Origin: Enterobacter sichuanensis
GTDB lineage: Bacteria; Pseudomonadota; Gammaproteobacteria; Enterobacterales; Enterobacteriaceae
Reading direction: 5' to 3'
Assembly (NCBI RefSeq): GCF_002939185.1
Contig: NZ_POVL01000025.1
Location: 1 to 64,000, forward strand
Length of the DNA stretch: 64,000 nucleotides
Positions within the stretch are counted from its first letter, which is position 1; every line of letters starts with the position of its first letter. Under the pieces are notes generated by a model. The model saw nothing but the letters and a program-made list of their open reading frames with translations, had not been told where the DNA came from and made no database searches. Shown here piece after piece: positions 36,813-45,384 of the stretch. Made by a program: the position numbers and the translations under genes.

Positions 36813-37134
36813 ACGACTACCGCATGCCAACATTCTCACGCCCGCAGTCCGGCGGCTGGATGCCTCCGTTGCCGCGACGTTTAAAGCGTCCGTGACGGAA
36901 GAAATTGGCGACGATCGCAAGGCTTTGATTGTCGACTTCAGCAAAGTGGATTTTATCGACAGCAGCGGGCTGGGAATGCTGGTGTCGTTGTTTAAGCTGA
37001 TGAACGGGAAAGGCGACATGGCGCTGTGCTCTCTGAACCCTGGGATCATGAATATGTTCACCCTGACCCGCATGGACCGCATATTCCGCATCTATCCGGA
37101 CAAAAGCAGCGCGCTTGCGCAGCTGGGGCAGTAG
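36796..37134 (+). CDS. STAS-domain anti-anti-sigma factor (RsbV/SpoIIAA type)
   Basis: This 112-residue single STAS domain has the phosphorylation loop FIDSSGLGMLVS (Ser56/Ser57), as in SpoIIAA and RsbV. It would be dephosphorylated by the upstream PP2C protein and phosphorylated by the downstream HATPase kinase, switching partners between them and a target. It overlaps the upstream gene by 17 bases and stops immediately before the kinase gene, so the three are translated together. Confidence 0.93.
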   Translation: MIIHTERLPHANILTPAVRRLDASVAATFKASVTEEIGDDRKALIVDFSKVDFIDSSGLGMLVSLFKLMNGKGDMALCSLNPGIMNMFTLTRMDRIFRIYPDKSSALAQLGQ

Positions 37135-37560
37135 ATGCAGACGCCGGTGCAGGCAGAATTTCCGGCGGTGCTCGGTTCCCTGACGCCGCTGGCCGGCTGG
37201 CTGGAAGCGCGGCTGAGCGCGCTTCCCGTAGATGATGAGTGGCGTTTCGCGCTCGATCTCGCCGTTTGTGAGGTGGCGACGAATATCATCCGGCACGCGC
37301 TGCATGAGGATGCCTCGCGCACATTCAGCGTACGTTTCGATATCCGCGACAGCGACGTCTGCATTGTTTTTACCGACGCGGGTGACGCGTTTCCGCTGGC
37401 GCGGCTTGAGGCCGCCAGGCGAGACCGTTTTTGTGAAATCTCGCCGCTGCTGGAGAGCGGCAGGGGGCTGATGCTCATTTTGCTGAGCGTCGATCGTTTC
37501 TCGGTGGAGCGAGCGGCGGGTGAAAATATTGCCACGCTTGAAAAGAAAATCAGCGTATGA
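37135..37560 (+). CDS. RsbW-like ATP-binding serine kinase / anti-sigma factor
   Basis: This 141-residue HATPase_c_2 protein has the N-box CEVATNIIRHAL (Glu46, Asn50), the G1-type DAGDAF segment and the G2-type GRGLMLI segment of RsbW/SpoIIAB kinases. It should phosphorylate the STAS protein and sequester an unknown target when STAS is phosphorylated. No sigma factor is adjacent, as in Hsb/Syp-type partner switches of other Gammaproteobacteria, whose outputs are not always sigma factors. The stop is 25 bases from the convergent aroY stop with no terminator seen. Confidence 0.9.
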   Translation: MQTPVQAEFPAVLGSLTPLAGWLEARLSALPVDDEWRFALDLAVCEVATNIIRHALHEDASRTFSVRFDIRDSDVCIVFTDAGDAFPLARLEAARRDRFCEISPLLESGRGLMLILLSVDRFSVERAAGENIATLEKKISV

Positions 37561-37585
37561 CCTGCGGGCCATACGCGTGCTGTTT

Positions 37586-39076
37586 CTATTTCGTGTTGTC
37601 AGCAAACAGCTCTGGCGCCCACGGGAGTGGGTCAACCTCCATAAATGGTGCCCGTTCGAAGCGATCCTTCAGCGCCCACGGCACCGTGCAGTCGAAGATC
37701 GTCTTGCAGGAAATGCCGTTGCCGCGAATTGAGGTGCTGTAATCCGGCGACTGGGACGGATCCAGCTGGTGGCCGCGGATCCCAGGAATATTGGTGATGC
37801 TGACATCGCCCTGCATGCGGGTGGTCATCGCCCACAGGATGTCGTCGCTGTCGAAAATATCCACGTCTTCGTCGACCAGAATAATGTTCTTCAGCTCCGA
37901 ATAGGTGGCTAAGGCGATAAGCGCCGCCTGGCCCTGACGTCCTTCGTCTGACGGCTGGCGTTTTTTCACCTGCAATATCCCGAGGAACTTGCCGCCGCCC
38001 GCGGTATGGGCATAGATGTTTTGCAGGAATCCGGGAATTGCCTCTTCAACCGCATTACGGATGCTGGCCTCGGTTGGCAACCCGGCCAGCGTGGTATGTT
38101 CTTCCCCCGGTCCCACCAGCGTCTGCAGGATGGCGTGGTTTCGCATGGTCACGGCTTTCACTTTGATCACCGGCAGGGAGGGATTCGCCTCGCCGCAGTA
38201 GCCCGGGAACTCCGGCATCGCGTGGCCGGTGTTGGTGTGCTGATCCTCTCTCACGCGCACGCCTGGAAGCAGTTCACCTTCGATGATTATTTCCGCCCGC
38301 GCGATGGCTTTCTCTTTGACCGCCACGCCCTGCACCAGCTCAACCGGCTGCTGGCGCAGCGCCCCAGCGACACCCAGCTCATTGTAGCCAAACGGCGTGG
38401 TAGGGGCCTCAAAGCACGCGCCGATGTAGATGGCGGGGTCGAGACCCATGTTGATCGTCACCGGCAGCGGTTTTCCGGCCTCTTCCGCCTTTTTGCGGAA
38501 GACTTCGATATGGCGCCCGGCGGCAAGAAACATGGAAAGCTCGTCACGCTCCTGAATGCAGAGGCGGTGGATGGTGACATCCGTCAGCGAGCTATCTTCC
38601 GGATCGCTTGCCAGCACCAGCCCCAGACAGAAAAACGGACCCGCATCAATCGGCGTGTTGGTTGGAGCCGGAAGCAGCTTGCGCAGATCGAAGTCAGGAT
38701 CGTCAGCATAAAAGACCTGCTCCTGGCAGGGGGCCTGCGAGGCCGGAACGACAACCGGCGCAACCGGCTTTTTCACCGCCTGGCCGACGTGCTTTGCCAG
38801 TTCCGAAGGCTCACAGCCCAACAGCAGCGCCGCACGCTCGCGACTGGCGTGCATGCCCACCAGGATGCGGGAGTGCGGATAGCCCTTTACGCTGTTGAAC
38901 ATCATGGCCGGGCCCGTGCGGGTCGGACGTTTGACCGTGCCGCCTGCGCCGATATGGCGGTAGACGCCCGCCAGTTCCGCGTTGGGGTCGACCGGATGAT
39001 CGGTTTCAATGTACTGCCCTTCGTGGCGTTGTAGTAAGGCGATGGCGCTGCGGAGATCGTTAATCTGGTTTTCCAT
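37586..39076 (-). CDS. aroY: UbiD-type protocatechuate/hydroxyarylic acid decarboxylase AroY
   Basis: This 496-residue protein is a full-length UbiD-family enzyme that agrees closely, from memory, with Klebsiella/Enterobacter AroY (for example GVYRHIGAGGTVKRPTR, TNTPIDAGPFFCLGL, FGYNELGVAGALRQ). It decarboxylates protocatechuate to catechol non-oxidatively, using prenylated FMN made by a UbiX-type enzyme. The small B and D subunit genes that accompany such enzymes in kpdBCD-type operons are not in this window. It is divergent from a LysR gene 113 bases away, which probably controls it. Confidence 0.93.
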   Translation of the reverse strand: MENQINDLRSAIALLQRHEGQYIETDHPVDPNAELAGVYRHIGAGGTVKRPTRTGPAMMFNSVKGYPHSRILVGMHASRERAALLLGCEPSELAKHVGQAVKKPVAPVVVPASQAPCQEQVFYADDPDFDLRKLLPAPTNTPIDAGPFFCLGLVLASDPEDSSLTDVTIHRLCIQERDELSMFLAAGRHIEVFRKKAEEAGKPLPVTINMGLDPAIYIGACFEAPTTPFGYNELGVAGALRQQPVELVQGVAVKEKAIARAEIIIEGELLPGVRVREDQHTNTGHAMPEFPGYCGEANPSLPVIKVKAVTMRNHAILQTLVGPGEEHTTLAGLPTEASIRNAVEEAIPGFLQNIYAHTAGGGKFLGILQVKKRQPSDEGRQGQAALIALATYSELKNIILVDEDVDIFDSDDILWAMTTRMQGDVSITNIPGIRGHQLDPSQSPDYSTSIRGNGISCKTIFDCTVPWALKDRFERAPFMEVDPLPWAPELFADNTK

Positions 39077-39151
39077 ATTTTCCTCCCTCGGTTGAATACC
39101 TCCATTTTTATGGCAATGACCAATACCATCAATTGCATCATTACTGTTAAA

Positions 39152-39173
39152 TTGATAAGTAAATTTATATCAA
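39152..39173. promoter_or_regulatory. Putative LysR-type operator between aroY and lysR
   Basis: TTGATA and TATCAA form an inverted repeat with a 10-base AT-rich spacer, the T-N11-A style of LysR-family sites. It lies directly upstream of the regulator's ribosome site in the 113-base divergent gap, so a bound regulator could repress its own gene and activate aroY. Confidence 0.55.
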
Positions 39174-39189
39174 TAAAGGAAGTCGTCTC

Positions 39190-40074
39190 GTGCAGTTTCG
39201 TCAGATGCGCCACTTCATCGTCGTGGCCGAAGAGCTCCATATGCACCGGGCCGCCGAGCGTCTGAACATGGCGCAACCGGCGCTTAGCCAGCAGATAAAG
39301 GCCCTGGAGGAACGTTTAGGCGTCACGCTTTTCAGCAGGGCGAACCGCCGCTTGACCCTGACGCCCGCGGGCGAAGCATTTCTTGTGAAAGCCCGGCTTG
39401 CCATCTCGCTGACCGAACAGGCGGTGCTGGACGCCAGACAAACGGCACGGGGCGAGCAAGGTGTGTTAAACCTCGGGTGCGTGTCGAGCGCGATGTTTGA
39501 CGGCAGGCTACCCGCTGCGCTGCGCCAGATGCACCGCCGCTGGCCCGCCATTACCATGTCGCTGATAACGGGAAATGTGCAGACGCTCTACGCCGCCGTG
39601 CAGAGCAACCAGCTGGATGTGGCCATCATCCGCGCGCCGCTGCCGTCGCTGCCGGACGATCTGCAAAGCCGGTCGTTCACCTCGGAGAAAACGGTGCTGG
39701 CGCTTTATCGTCAGCATCCGCTGGCCGGGTCCTCCGCGCTGACGCTCTCGTCGGTGAAAGACGAAAAATGGATCTCCCTGCGCGACCCGGAGGGAATGGG
39801 GCTGGAGCAGTACTTCTATGACGCCTGCAGCGGAGCGGGCTTTCAGCCGGACGTGGTGCAAAATGCGACCGACGTGCCCACGGTGATAAGCCTGGTTTCG
39901 GCGGGGTTTGGGCTGGCGCTGCTTCCCGCGTCGGCAAAGGCGGTGAGCGTTGAGAACGTCGTCTACGTGGACATCCTCGACCGACTACGGGAGAGCGAGC
40001 TCACCCTGGTTTGCCACCGGATTATTCGCTCAGAGGTGCTTAAAAAGTTTCTGGTTACGCTCGATCACACCTGA
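39190..40074 (+). CDS. LysR-family regulator, likely of aroY
   Basis: This 294-residue LysR protein has an N-terminal winged helix (about 1-60; HMHRAAERLNMAQPALSQQIKALEERLG) and a LysR substrate-binding domain (about 90-290). It starts with GTG, 9 bases after AAAGGA. Its divergent position suggests it senses an aromatic acid and controls aroY. Its 3' end overlaps the 3' end of the next, convergent LysR gene by 10 bases. Confidence 0.9.
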   Translation: MQFRQMRHFIVVAEELHMHRAAERLNMAQPALSQQIKALEERLGVTLFSRANRRLTLTPAGEAFLVKARLAISLTEQAVLDARQTARGEQGVLNLGCVSSAMFDGRLPAALRQMHRRWPAITMSLITGNVQTLYAAVQSNQLDVAIIRAPLPSLPDDLQSRSFTSEKTVLALYRQHPLAGSSALTLSSVKDEKWISLRDPEGMGLEQYFYDACSGAGFQPDVVQNATDVPTVISLVSAGFGLALLPASAKAVSVENVVYVDILDRLRESELTLVCHRIIRSEVLKKFLVTLDHT

Positions 40075-40976
40075 CGTCCAGCCGCCCGCAGCAACTGCTC
40101 GCGCAGCCAGGCGTTCGCCGGGTCATGGCTGTTTTTCGGGTGCCAGTACATGTTGATGGTAATCGGCTGTAGCGGCAGCGGCGGCGCAAAGAGATCCAGC
40201 GTGCTGGCAAACTGCTTCAGCATTCGTTCCGGCAGGGTGCATACCAGGTCGGTACCGGCAACCAGCGCAGGCGCCACGGCGTAGCTCTGCGTGGACATGG
40301 CGACGTGCCGCTGATGGCCCAGCCCGGCGAGGGTTTGATCGACAAAGCCGGTGAACGGATCCCCCGCCGACGACACCACCAGATGAGAAAGCGCGCAGTA
40401 GCTTTCCAGATCCAGCGGACCCGTTCCGCGCGGATGGCCTTTTCGCTGGGCGGTGGCAAACGCGTCGTCGAGGAGTTTGCGCCTCACCCACCCGTCATGG
40501 GCGCCCGCGCTTACGCCGATGTAGAGATCCACATCGCCGTTCTCCAGTTGCTGCGGCAGTTCGGCCATCTCGGGCAGGGCGAAGCGCAGGCGAATACCGG
40601 GAGCATCGGTAACCACCTGGTTAAGCAGCCCGGTGCCGAGCATCAGCGCCGGGTTTTCATGCAGCGCGATGACAAATGTCCGGCTGCTGGTTTGCGCGTC
40701 AAACGCGGTGGGCGCAAACATCGCGCTGATGCCGCGCAGTACGCCTGTCACCTGGGGCTTAAGCGCTTCCGCGCGCGGCGTGGGTAACACCCCGCGTCCA
40801 TGCGGGGAGGGGATAAACAGCGGTTCGCCAAACAGCGTGCGCAGACGCGCGAGACGAGCGGACAACGCGGGCTGGCTGATGCCCAGCCGCGCGGCCGCAT
40901 GGGTGATGTTCCTGTCCTGAAGCAGGGCGTCCAGCGTCAGGAGCAGGTCTATATCCATGTCAGATATCCGCGTCAT
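40065..40976 (-). CDS. LysR-family regulator, NodD/LeuO-like subgroup
   Basis: This 303-residue LysR protein has its HTH at about 8-65 (DLLLTLDALLQDRNITHAAARLGISQPALSARLARLR) and a C-terminal effector domain with YIGVSAGAHDGW. The opening and the WHPKNSHDPANAWLREQL ending fit the NodD/LeuO/LinR-like subgroup. ATG at 40976 is one base after the metallohydrolase stop; an ATG at 40958 is an alternative start. It is probably cotranscribed with, and may regulate, the upstream metallohydrolase gene. Confidence 0.88.
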   Translation of the reverse strand: MTRISDMDIDLLLTLDALLQDRNITHAAARLGISQPALSARLARLRTLFGEPLFIPSPHGRGVLPTPRAEALKPQVTGVLRGISAMFAPTAFDAQTSSRTFVIALHENPALMLGTGLLNQVVTDAPGIRLRFALPEMAELPQQLENGDVDLYIGVSAGAHDGWVRRKLLDDAFATAQRKGHPRGTGPLDLESYCALSHLVVSSAGDPFTGFVDQTLAGLGHQRHVAMSTQSYAVAPALVAGTDLVCTLPERMLKQFASTLDLFAPPLPLQPITINMYWHPKNSHDPANAWLREQLLRAAGRQV

Positions 40977-40977
40977 C

Positions 40978-41964
40978 TTATTTCGCGCTGCTGGCGTCCC
41001 GGTTGGTATAGGTCACAGGGACCCAGGCATAGCCGCCTTTCTCGCCTTTCGTCACATAGCCGATGCCCGGGAACGGCAGATGAGGCGCGGCAATGAGGTC
41101 CTTGTTTTTCACAAAGTCAGCGAACGCCTGCTCGCGTACGCTTGCCGCTTTGTTCTCATCTTCATCGTAGGTGATGGTCACCGCAGGCTGCGGGAACTGG
41201 ACCGCCGCGGCGTGAATGATGTCGCCCACGAAGGTGATCTTCTCGCCTTTACTTTCCAGGGTGTAGAAGGCTGAACCCGGCGTATGCCCGGGATGAACCG
41301 TGCCGGTAAGCCCCGGAAGAATCTCCGATGTGCCGCTAAACGGCACCACTTTACCCGCGTCAAGGTAGGGTTTTAAGGTCTTCTGCGCGACATCGAAGTA
41401 GTTCTTGCCGTAGCCGGTTTTCTTCTGATTGTCGTCGTTAAAGAAAAAGTCGATGTCCGGTTTGCCAACGAAAACGCGCGCGTTGCTGAACACTACCTTG
41501 CCGTCTTTCACCAGGCCGCCCGCATGATCGGAGTGGGCGTGGGTCAGCAGGACTTCAGTGATGTCCTCGGGTTTTATTCCCTGCGTGGCGAGGCTCTCAA
41601 CCAGACGTCCACCGGTATCAGGACCAAAGAGCTGGCCCGAGCCGGTATCCACCAGGATTTTATGTCCGGGTATCGCAATCAGAAAAGCGTTGATGGACAC
41701 CTCAGCCGGGTTGGTCTGAAAGTTTTTCGCGAGCAGCGCATCAATGTTTTGCGGCGTTGTCCGGCGCAGCAGCGTGTGCAGATCCTGCGCGACGGTTCCG
41801 TCAGTAAACGAGGTGACCAGAACATCGCCGACCTGCACGCTGTAACCGCCCGCCGGTTGTTTAACGACGTGCTGCGGCGTTTCTGCAGAGGCCTGTAGCA
41901 GAGGGTAAAAAAGCAGTGAACTGGAAATCAGCGTGGAAAGAGCAAGTTTTTTCACGGTAAGCAT
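40978..41964 (-). CDS. Exported metallo-beta-lactamase-fold hydrolase
   Basis: This 328-residue protein has a signal peptide (about 1-27, cleavage near ASA) and a metallo-beta-lactamase fold with the metal ligands His142-x-His144-x-Asp146-His147, a later His in HPGHTPGS, Asp in FVGDIIH and a final His in PHLPFPG. The two-metal set is complete, but the substrate is not predictable; the fold includes lactonases, arylsulfatases and glyoxalases. The resemblance to lactonase-type proteins is general only. Transcription continues into the LysR gene one base downstream. Confidence 0.85.
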   Translation of the reverse strand: MLTVKKLALSTLISSSLLFYPLLQASAETPQHVVKQPAGGYSVQVGDVLVTSFTDGTVAQDLHTLLRRTTPQNIDALLAKNFQTNPAEVSINAFLIAIPGHKILVDTGSGQLFGPDTGGRLVESLATQGIKPEDITEVLLTHAHSDHAGGLVKDGKVVFSNARVFVGKPDIDFFFNDDNQKKTGYGKNYFDVAQKTLKPYLDAGKVVPFSGTSEILPGLTGTVHPGHTPGSAFYTLESKGEKITFVGDIIHAAAVQFPQPAVTITYDEDENKAASVREQAFADFVKNKDLIAAPHLPFPGIGYVTKGEKGGYAWVPVTYTNRDASSAK

Positions 41965-42064
41965 ACGAGTCTCCTTTGAAAGTGCTCATCTTACTGCTCC
42001 GTAAAATTATAAGAAGCTGCCCAGAAATGATAGGACCTATAAACGGGATGGATAGGAAACCGAA

Positions 42065-42098
42065 GGGCCGGGAAGGCGCACGATAGCTTTCCCGGCCC
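42065..42098 (-). terminator. Probable terminator of the acid phosphatase gene
   Basis: GGGCCGGGAA and TTCCCGGCCC form a perfect 10-bp GC-rich stem with a 14-base loop, just past the phosphatase stop on the minus strand. The T-tract is poor (TTCGGTTTCC), so termination may be partial. Confidence 0.6.
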
Positions 42099-42106
42099 GT
42101 AAGACA

Positions 42107-42859
42107 TTATTTTTCCAGCGGTGCGTTCCATCTGTCCGGCGTGGCTTTGGACCATGAGCCATAAGCGGTATTAGGCAGCACAATCCAGTCATTGCCGAAG
42201 TGTTCCGCGCTGGCCTCAACCAGTTCACGCTGCTGCTCGCTCGGTTTTTTGTTTTTAAACTGCACCGCGAAATCCGGCAGGCTGTCGCCGAACAGCATCA
42301 CGATCTGCTGCTTTTTGAGAATGCTCTGGCGACGCTCTTCCTTGCTGACGGTATCCAGCAGCACGCTTTCGTCGGAGACCTGCGGAAGTCCGAGGGCTTT
42401 TAAGGTATTGAGCGTATCGGCTTTGTTTTCCTGCATGCGATCCGAGACATAGTAGATACGGACCTTACTTTGATTCACGTGGTCAAGAAACGCTTTCGCC
42501 CCCGGGATCAAACCGGGTTTCCCCTGTTTCTCCCAGTCGCTCCAGGTGTCCCATTTTGTATAGTCGTGGCACTGCTCTGTGTCGCGCACCAGCAGAGGCG
42601 TGTTGTCCAGTACCGTTTCGTCCAGATCCATCACCACGGCGTAATTTTCGGGCGTTTGCAGATTTTTTAATTTTTCATTGAAACGCTCGGTGGCAAACCG
42701 ATATGTCTGTAGCTGCAGGGCCATAATCTCAGCCGATTTCTGCTGATAGCGCAGCGCCATTTCGTACGCTTTGGGTTCACACAGATTGCTCTCAGCGGCC
42801 GTTGCCGTCGCACTCAGAACAGGTAATGCCAGCAGTACTGCCTTCGCCATAAAATTCAC
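42107..42859 (-). CDS. Class C acid phosphatase (lipoprotein e(P4) family-like)
   Basis: This 250-residue periplasmic HAD-fold phosphatase has a signal peptide (about 1-22), the catalytic VVMDLDETVLDNTP motif (Asp78 nucleophile, Asp80) and a second acidic motif LFGDSLPDF. Class C enzymes remove phosphate from nucleotides and other small esters. A canonical lipobox is absent, so it is probably soluble in the periplasm rather than a lipoprotein. GTG at 42859 has AGGA 7 bases upstream; an in-frame ATG at 42850 is a possible start. Confidence 0.88.
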   Translation of the reverse strand: MNFMAKAVLLALPVLSATATAAESNLCEPKAYEMALRYQQKSAEIMALQLQTYRFATERFNEKLKNLQTPENYAVVMDLDETVLDNTPLLVRDTEQCHDYTKWDTWSDWEKQGKPGLIPGAKAFLDHVNQSKVRIYYVSDRMQENKADTLNTLKALGLPQVSDESVLLDTVSKEERRQSILKKQQIVMLFGDSLPDFAVQFKNKKPSEQQRELVEASAEHFGNDWIVLPNTAYGSWSKATPDRWNAPLEK

Positions 42860-42936
42860 ACTTCTTTCCTCAACGCCTTGTTTAAAATCCGGAAAGGGTA
42901 GTGAAATTTAATGACAGATTGATGAATGCCGCGCCG

Positions 42937-43464
42937 CTATACCAGCATGTAATACCAGAACAGAGCGACCTCGTCTTTTTCCGGTAGGGCGTTGTAGAGA
43001 TAACGATCGTATCCGCCCAGGGTAAATCCGTAGTGACGGTAAAACAGGCAGGCAGAGACGTTCACATTTTGTGTTTCAAGCCGTAATCCCGGCGCGTTTA
43101 CGCTGCGGGCCCACACGTGCGCAGCGGCCATTAATTTATGCGCAGCGCCGGTTCTGCGTTTGGTGCGCTCAACGGCAATATAATCCACTGAAATAAATTT
43201 ATTCCAGCCGACTGACGCGGTAATAAATCCGGCTATTTCACCGTCGTCCGTTTCCGCGATAAGAAATATGGCGTCCGGATTAACGCAGTGATTTTCAAGG
43301 GTTTGTATGTCGAGCTCGTAGGTTTTTATCCAGGGCTCGGCAACGGCTTCGATATGCAAATCACAGTGGATAAACGGCTCTCGGGCAATGTGGCTTATGG
43401 TGAAAGAAAAGTCACAACATTCAAGACGAACGAGGTCGGTATTTAATCCTTTTCGAATCTGCAT
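42937..43464 (-). CDS. GNAT acetyltransferase resembling streptothricin acetyltransferases
   Basis: This 175-residue GNAT-fold protein has the acetyl-CoA-binding segment RTKRRTGAAHKLM (about 100-112) and a C-terminal half, LRLETQNVNVSACLFYRHYGFTLGG..., that strongly resembles Sat/NAT streptothricin acetyltransferases, including the final aromatic cluster FWYYM. It may acetylate streptothricin or a related amine; intrinsic substrates are unknown. It has its own promoter region shared with the divergent treZ operon. Confidence 0.8.
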   Translation of the reverse strand: MQIRKGLNTDLVRLECCDFSFTISHIAREPFIHCDLHIEAVAEPWIKTYELDIQTLENHCVNPDAIFLIAETDDGEIAGFITASVGWNKFISVDYIAVERTKRRTGAAHKLMAAAHVWARSVNAPGLRLETQNVNVSACLFYRHYGFTLGGYDRYLYNALPEKDEVALFWYYMLV

Positions 43465-43505
43465 AGTATTCTCTGTAGTGAGTTATTTCATAAAGAATAG
43501 ACGAA

Positions 43506-43521
43506 GCGGATAAATCCGCTG
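43506..43521. promoter_or_regulatory. Palindrome upstream of treZ
   Basis: AGCGGAT and ATCCGCT flank AA, giving a 16-base palindrome in the 132-base gap between the GNAT and treZ genes. As RNA the loop is too small, so a protein-binding site is more likely than a hairpin. Confidence 0.35.
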
Positions 43522-43596
43522 AGCTCACGCACTTTTAATCCTGAACTAAGCTTGTACTTCATTCCGCGTAAAATGTGGGTCATTCGAGGACAATGA

Positions 43597-45384
43597 ATGG
43601 AATTCAGGACATTTCAAAAGCAGTGGGGTGCTGAGTTTATTTCCGATGACGTTGTACGTTTTCGCGTCTGGGCAGAAGGACAGAAAAAACTTACGCTTCG
43701 TCTGGCCAACGCCGACGTGCCAATGACGGCAACGGGGTGTGGCTGGTTCCAGGCAGACGTACCCGGCGTCACACACGGGACAGAATATCAGTTTGTCCTG
43801 CAGGACGGGATGACGGTGCCCGATCCCGCGTCGCGCGCGCAAAAGGGGGATGTTAGGGGACCTTCCGTGGTTATCGATCCCCGGCGCTGGCAGCCCGTTA
43901 ACCCGGAATGGTCCGGACGGCCATGGGAAGAGACGGTCATCTACGAACTGCACATCGGCACTTTTACCCCGGAGGGCACCTTCCGGGCGGCCATCGACAA
44001 GCTGCCTTACCTGGCAGAGCTCGGGATCACCCAGCTTGAAGTGATGCCCGTCTCCCAGTCCGGCGGTTCCCGCGGCTGGGGGTACGACGGCGTACTGCTG
44101 TATGCTCCGCACGCCGCCTACGGCACACCGGAGGATTTCCACGCGTTTATTGATGCCGCGCATGGGCTGGGGCTTTCCGTGGTGCTGGATATCGTGCTCA
44201 ACCACTTCGGCCCGGAAGGGAATTATCTGCCCCTGCTGTCACCAGCGTTTTTCGATGCACAGCGCACGACGCCCTGGGGTAACGGCATCGCCTATGAGCT
44301 GGAGCCGGTCAGGCAATATATTACCGACGCGCCGCTCTACTGGCTGACGGAATATCATCTGGATGGCCTGCGGTTTGATGCCATCGACCAGATTAAAGAC
44401 GCCTCGGATACGCATGTTCTGGTGGAGATAGCCGGGAAGATCCGTGAGGCGATCCCGCACCGGCACGTTCATCTGACCACGGAAGACAGCCGCAACGTGA
44501 TTTTCCTGCATCCGCGCGATGAACAGGGCCACACGCCCCTGTTTACCGCCGAGTGGAACGATGATTTTCACAACGCTGCCCACGTGTTTGCCACCGGCGA
44601 AACCCATGCTTACTACCAGGATTTTGCCTTTGAACCGGAGAAAAAATTCGCCCGGGCGCTGGCCGAAGGGTTTGTCTACCAGGGCGAAGTGTCCCTGCAA
44701 ACCGGTGAATCCCGCGGGGTGGAGTGCCACTCGCAGCCGCCGCAGTTCTTTGTCGATTTTATTCAAAACCACGATCAGACCGGGAATCGCGCCCAGGGCG
44801 AGCGGCTCATCTCCCTGGCGGGCGCTGACAAGACGCGGGTACTGCTGGCCGCGCTGCTGCTTTCCCCCCATATCCCGCTGCTGTTTATGGGCGAGGAGTA
44901 CGGTGAAACGCACCCGTTCCTGTTCTTCACCGATTTTCACGGCGAACTGGCAAAGGCGGTGCGGGAAGGGCGCGCGAAAGAGTTTACCGGCCACGCGGGG
45001 CACGATGACGCCGTACCCGATCCGAATGACCTGAACACCTTTCTCCGCTCAAAACTCGACTGGCATAAAATCGCCACCGACGAGGGCAAAACCTGGCTGC
45101 GTTTTACGCGCCACCTGCTCACGCTGCGTCATCGCTATATTGTTCCGCTGCTGCAACAGGGGGGCGCCGTTGAAGGCAAGGTGGTCGTGACGGCCCCCGG
45201 CATGGTGGCGGTGAGCTGGCGCTTCCCGTCGGGGACACTCTCTCTGGCGTTGAATATCGGAACCCGACCCGTCGGGCTGCCCGCGCTCGCGGGGGAGACG
45301 CGCTTTGCCTGGCCGGACGTAGACGACGTTTTACCGCCGAACAGTATTGTTGTTCGCTTTGCTGATGGAGAAGCATCGTTATGA
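43597..45384 (+). CDS. treZ: Malto-oligosyltrehalose trehalohydrolase
   Basis: This 595-residue GH13 enzyme releases trehalose from maltooligosyl-trehalose. It has an N-terminal CBM48-like domain (about 1-95), then a TIM barrel with GLRFDAIDQI (nucleophile Asp), TTEDSRN (general acid Glu) and NHDQTGNR, and a C-terminal beta domain. The cytoplasmic enzyme works after TreY. Its stop overlaps the treY ATG as ATGA, showing coupled translation. Together with TreY and GlgX it makes trehalose, an osmoprotectant, from glycogen. Confidence 0.95.
   Translation: MEFRTFQKQWGAEFISDDVVRFRVWAEGQKKLTLRLANADVPMTATGCGWFQADVPGVTHGTEYQFVLQDGMTVPDPASRAQKGDVRGPSVVIDPRRWQPVNPEWSGRPWEETVIYELHIGTFTPEGTFRAAIDKLPYLAELGITQLEVMPVSQSGGSRGWGYDGVLLYAPHAAYGTPEDFHAFIDAAHGLGLSVVLDIVLNHFGPEGNYLPLLSPAFFDAQRTTPWGNGIAYELEPVRQYITDAPLYWLTEYHLDGLRFDAIDQIKDASDTHVLVEIAGKIREAIPHRHVHLTTEDSRNVIFLHPRDEQGHTPLFTAEWNDDFHNAAHVFATGETHAYYQDFAFEPEKKFARALAEGFVYQGEVSLQTGESRGVECHSQPPQFFVDFIQNHDQTGNRAQGERLISLAGADKTRVLLAALLLSPHIPLLFMGEEYGETHPFLFFTDFHGELAKAVREGRAKEFTGHAGHDDAVPDPNDLNTFLRSKLDWHKIATDEGKTWLRFTRHLLTLRHRYIVPLLQQGGAVEGKVVVTAPGMVAVSWRFPSGTLSLALNIGTRPVGLPALAGETRFAWPDVDDVLPPNSIVVRFADGEASL

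Noticed and set aside
38006-39034. 342-codon plus-strand open frame opposite aroY
   Set aside because: Antisense to a highly conserved decarboxylase gene, with composition typical of shadow frames.
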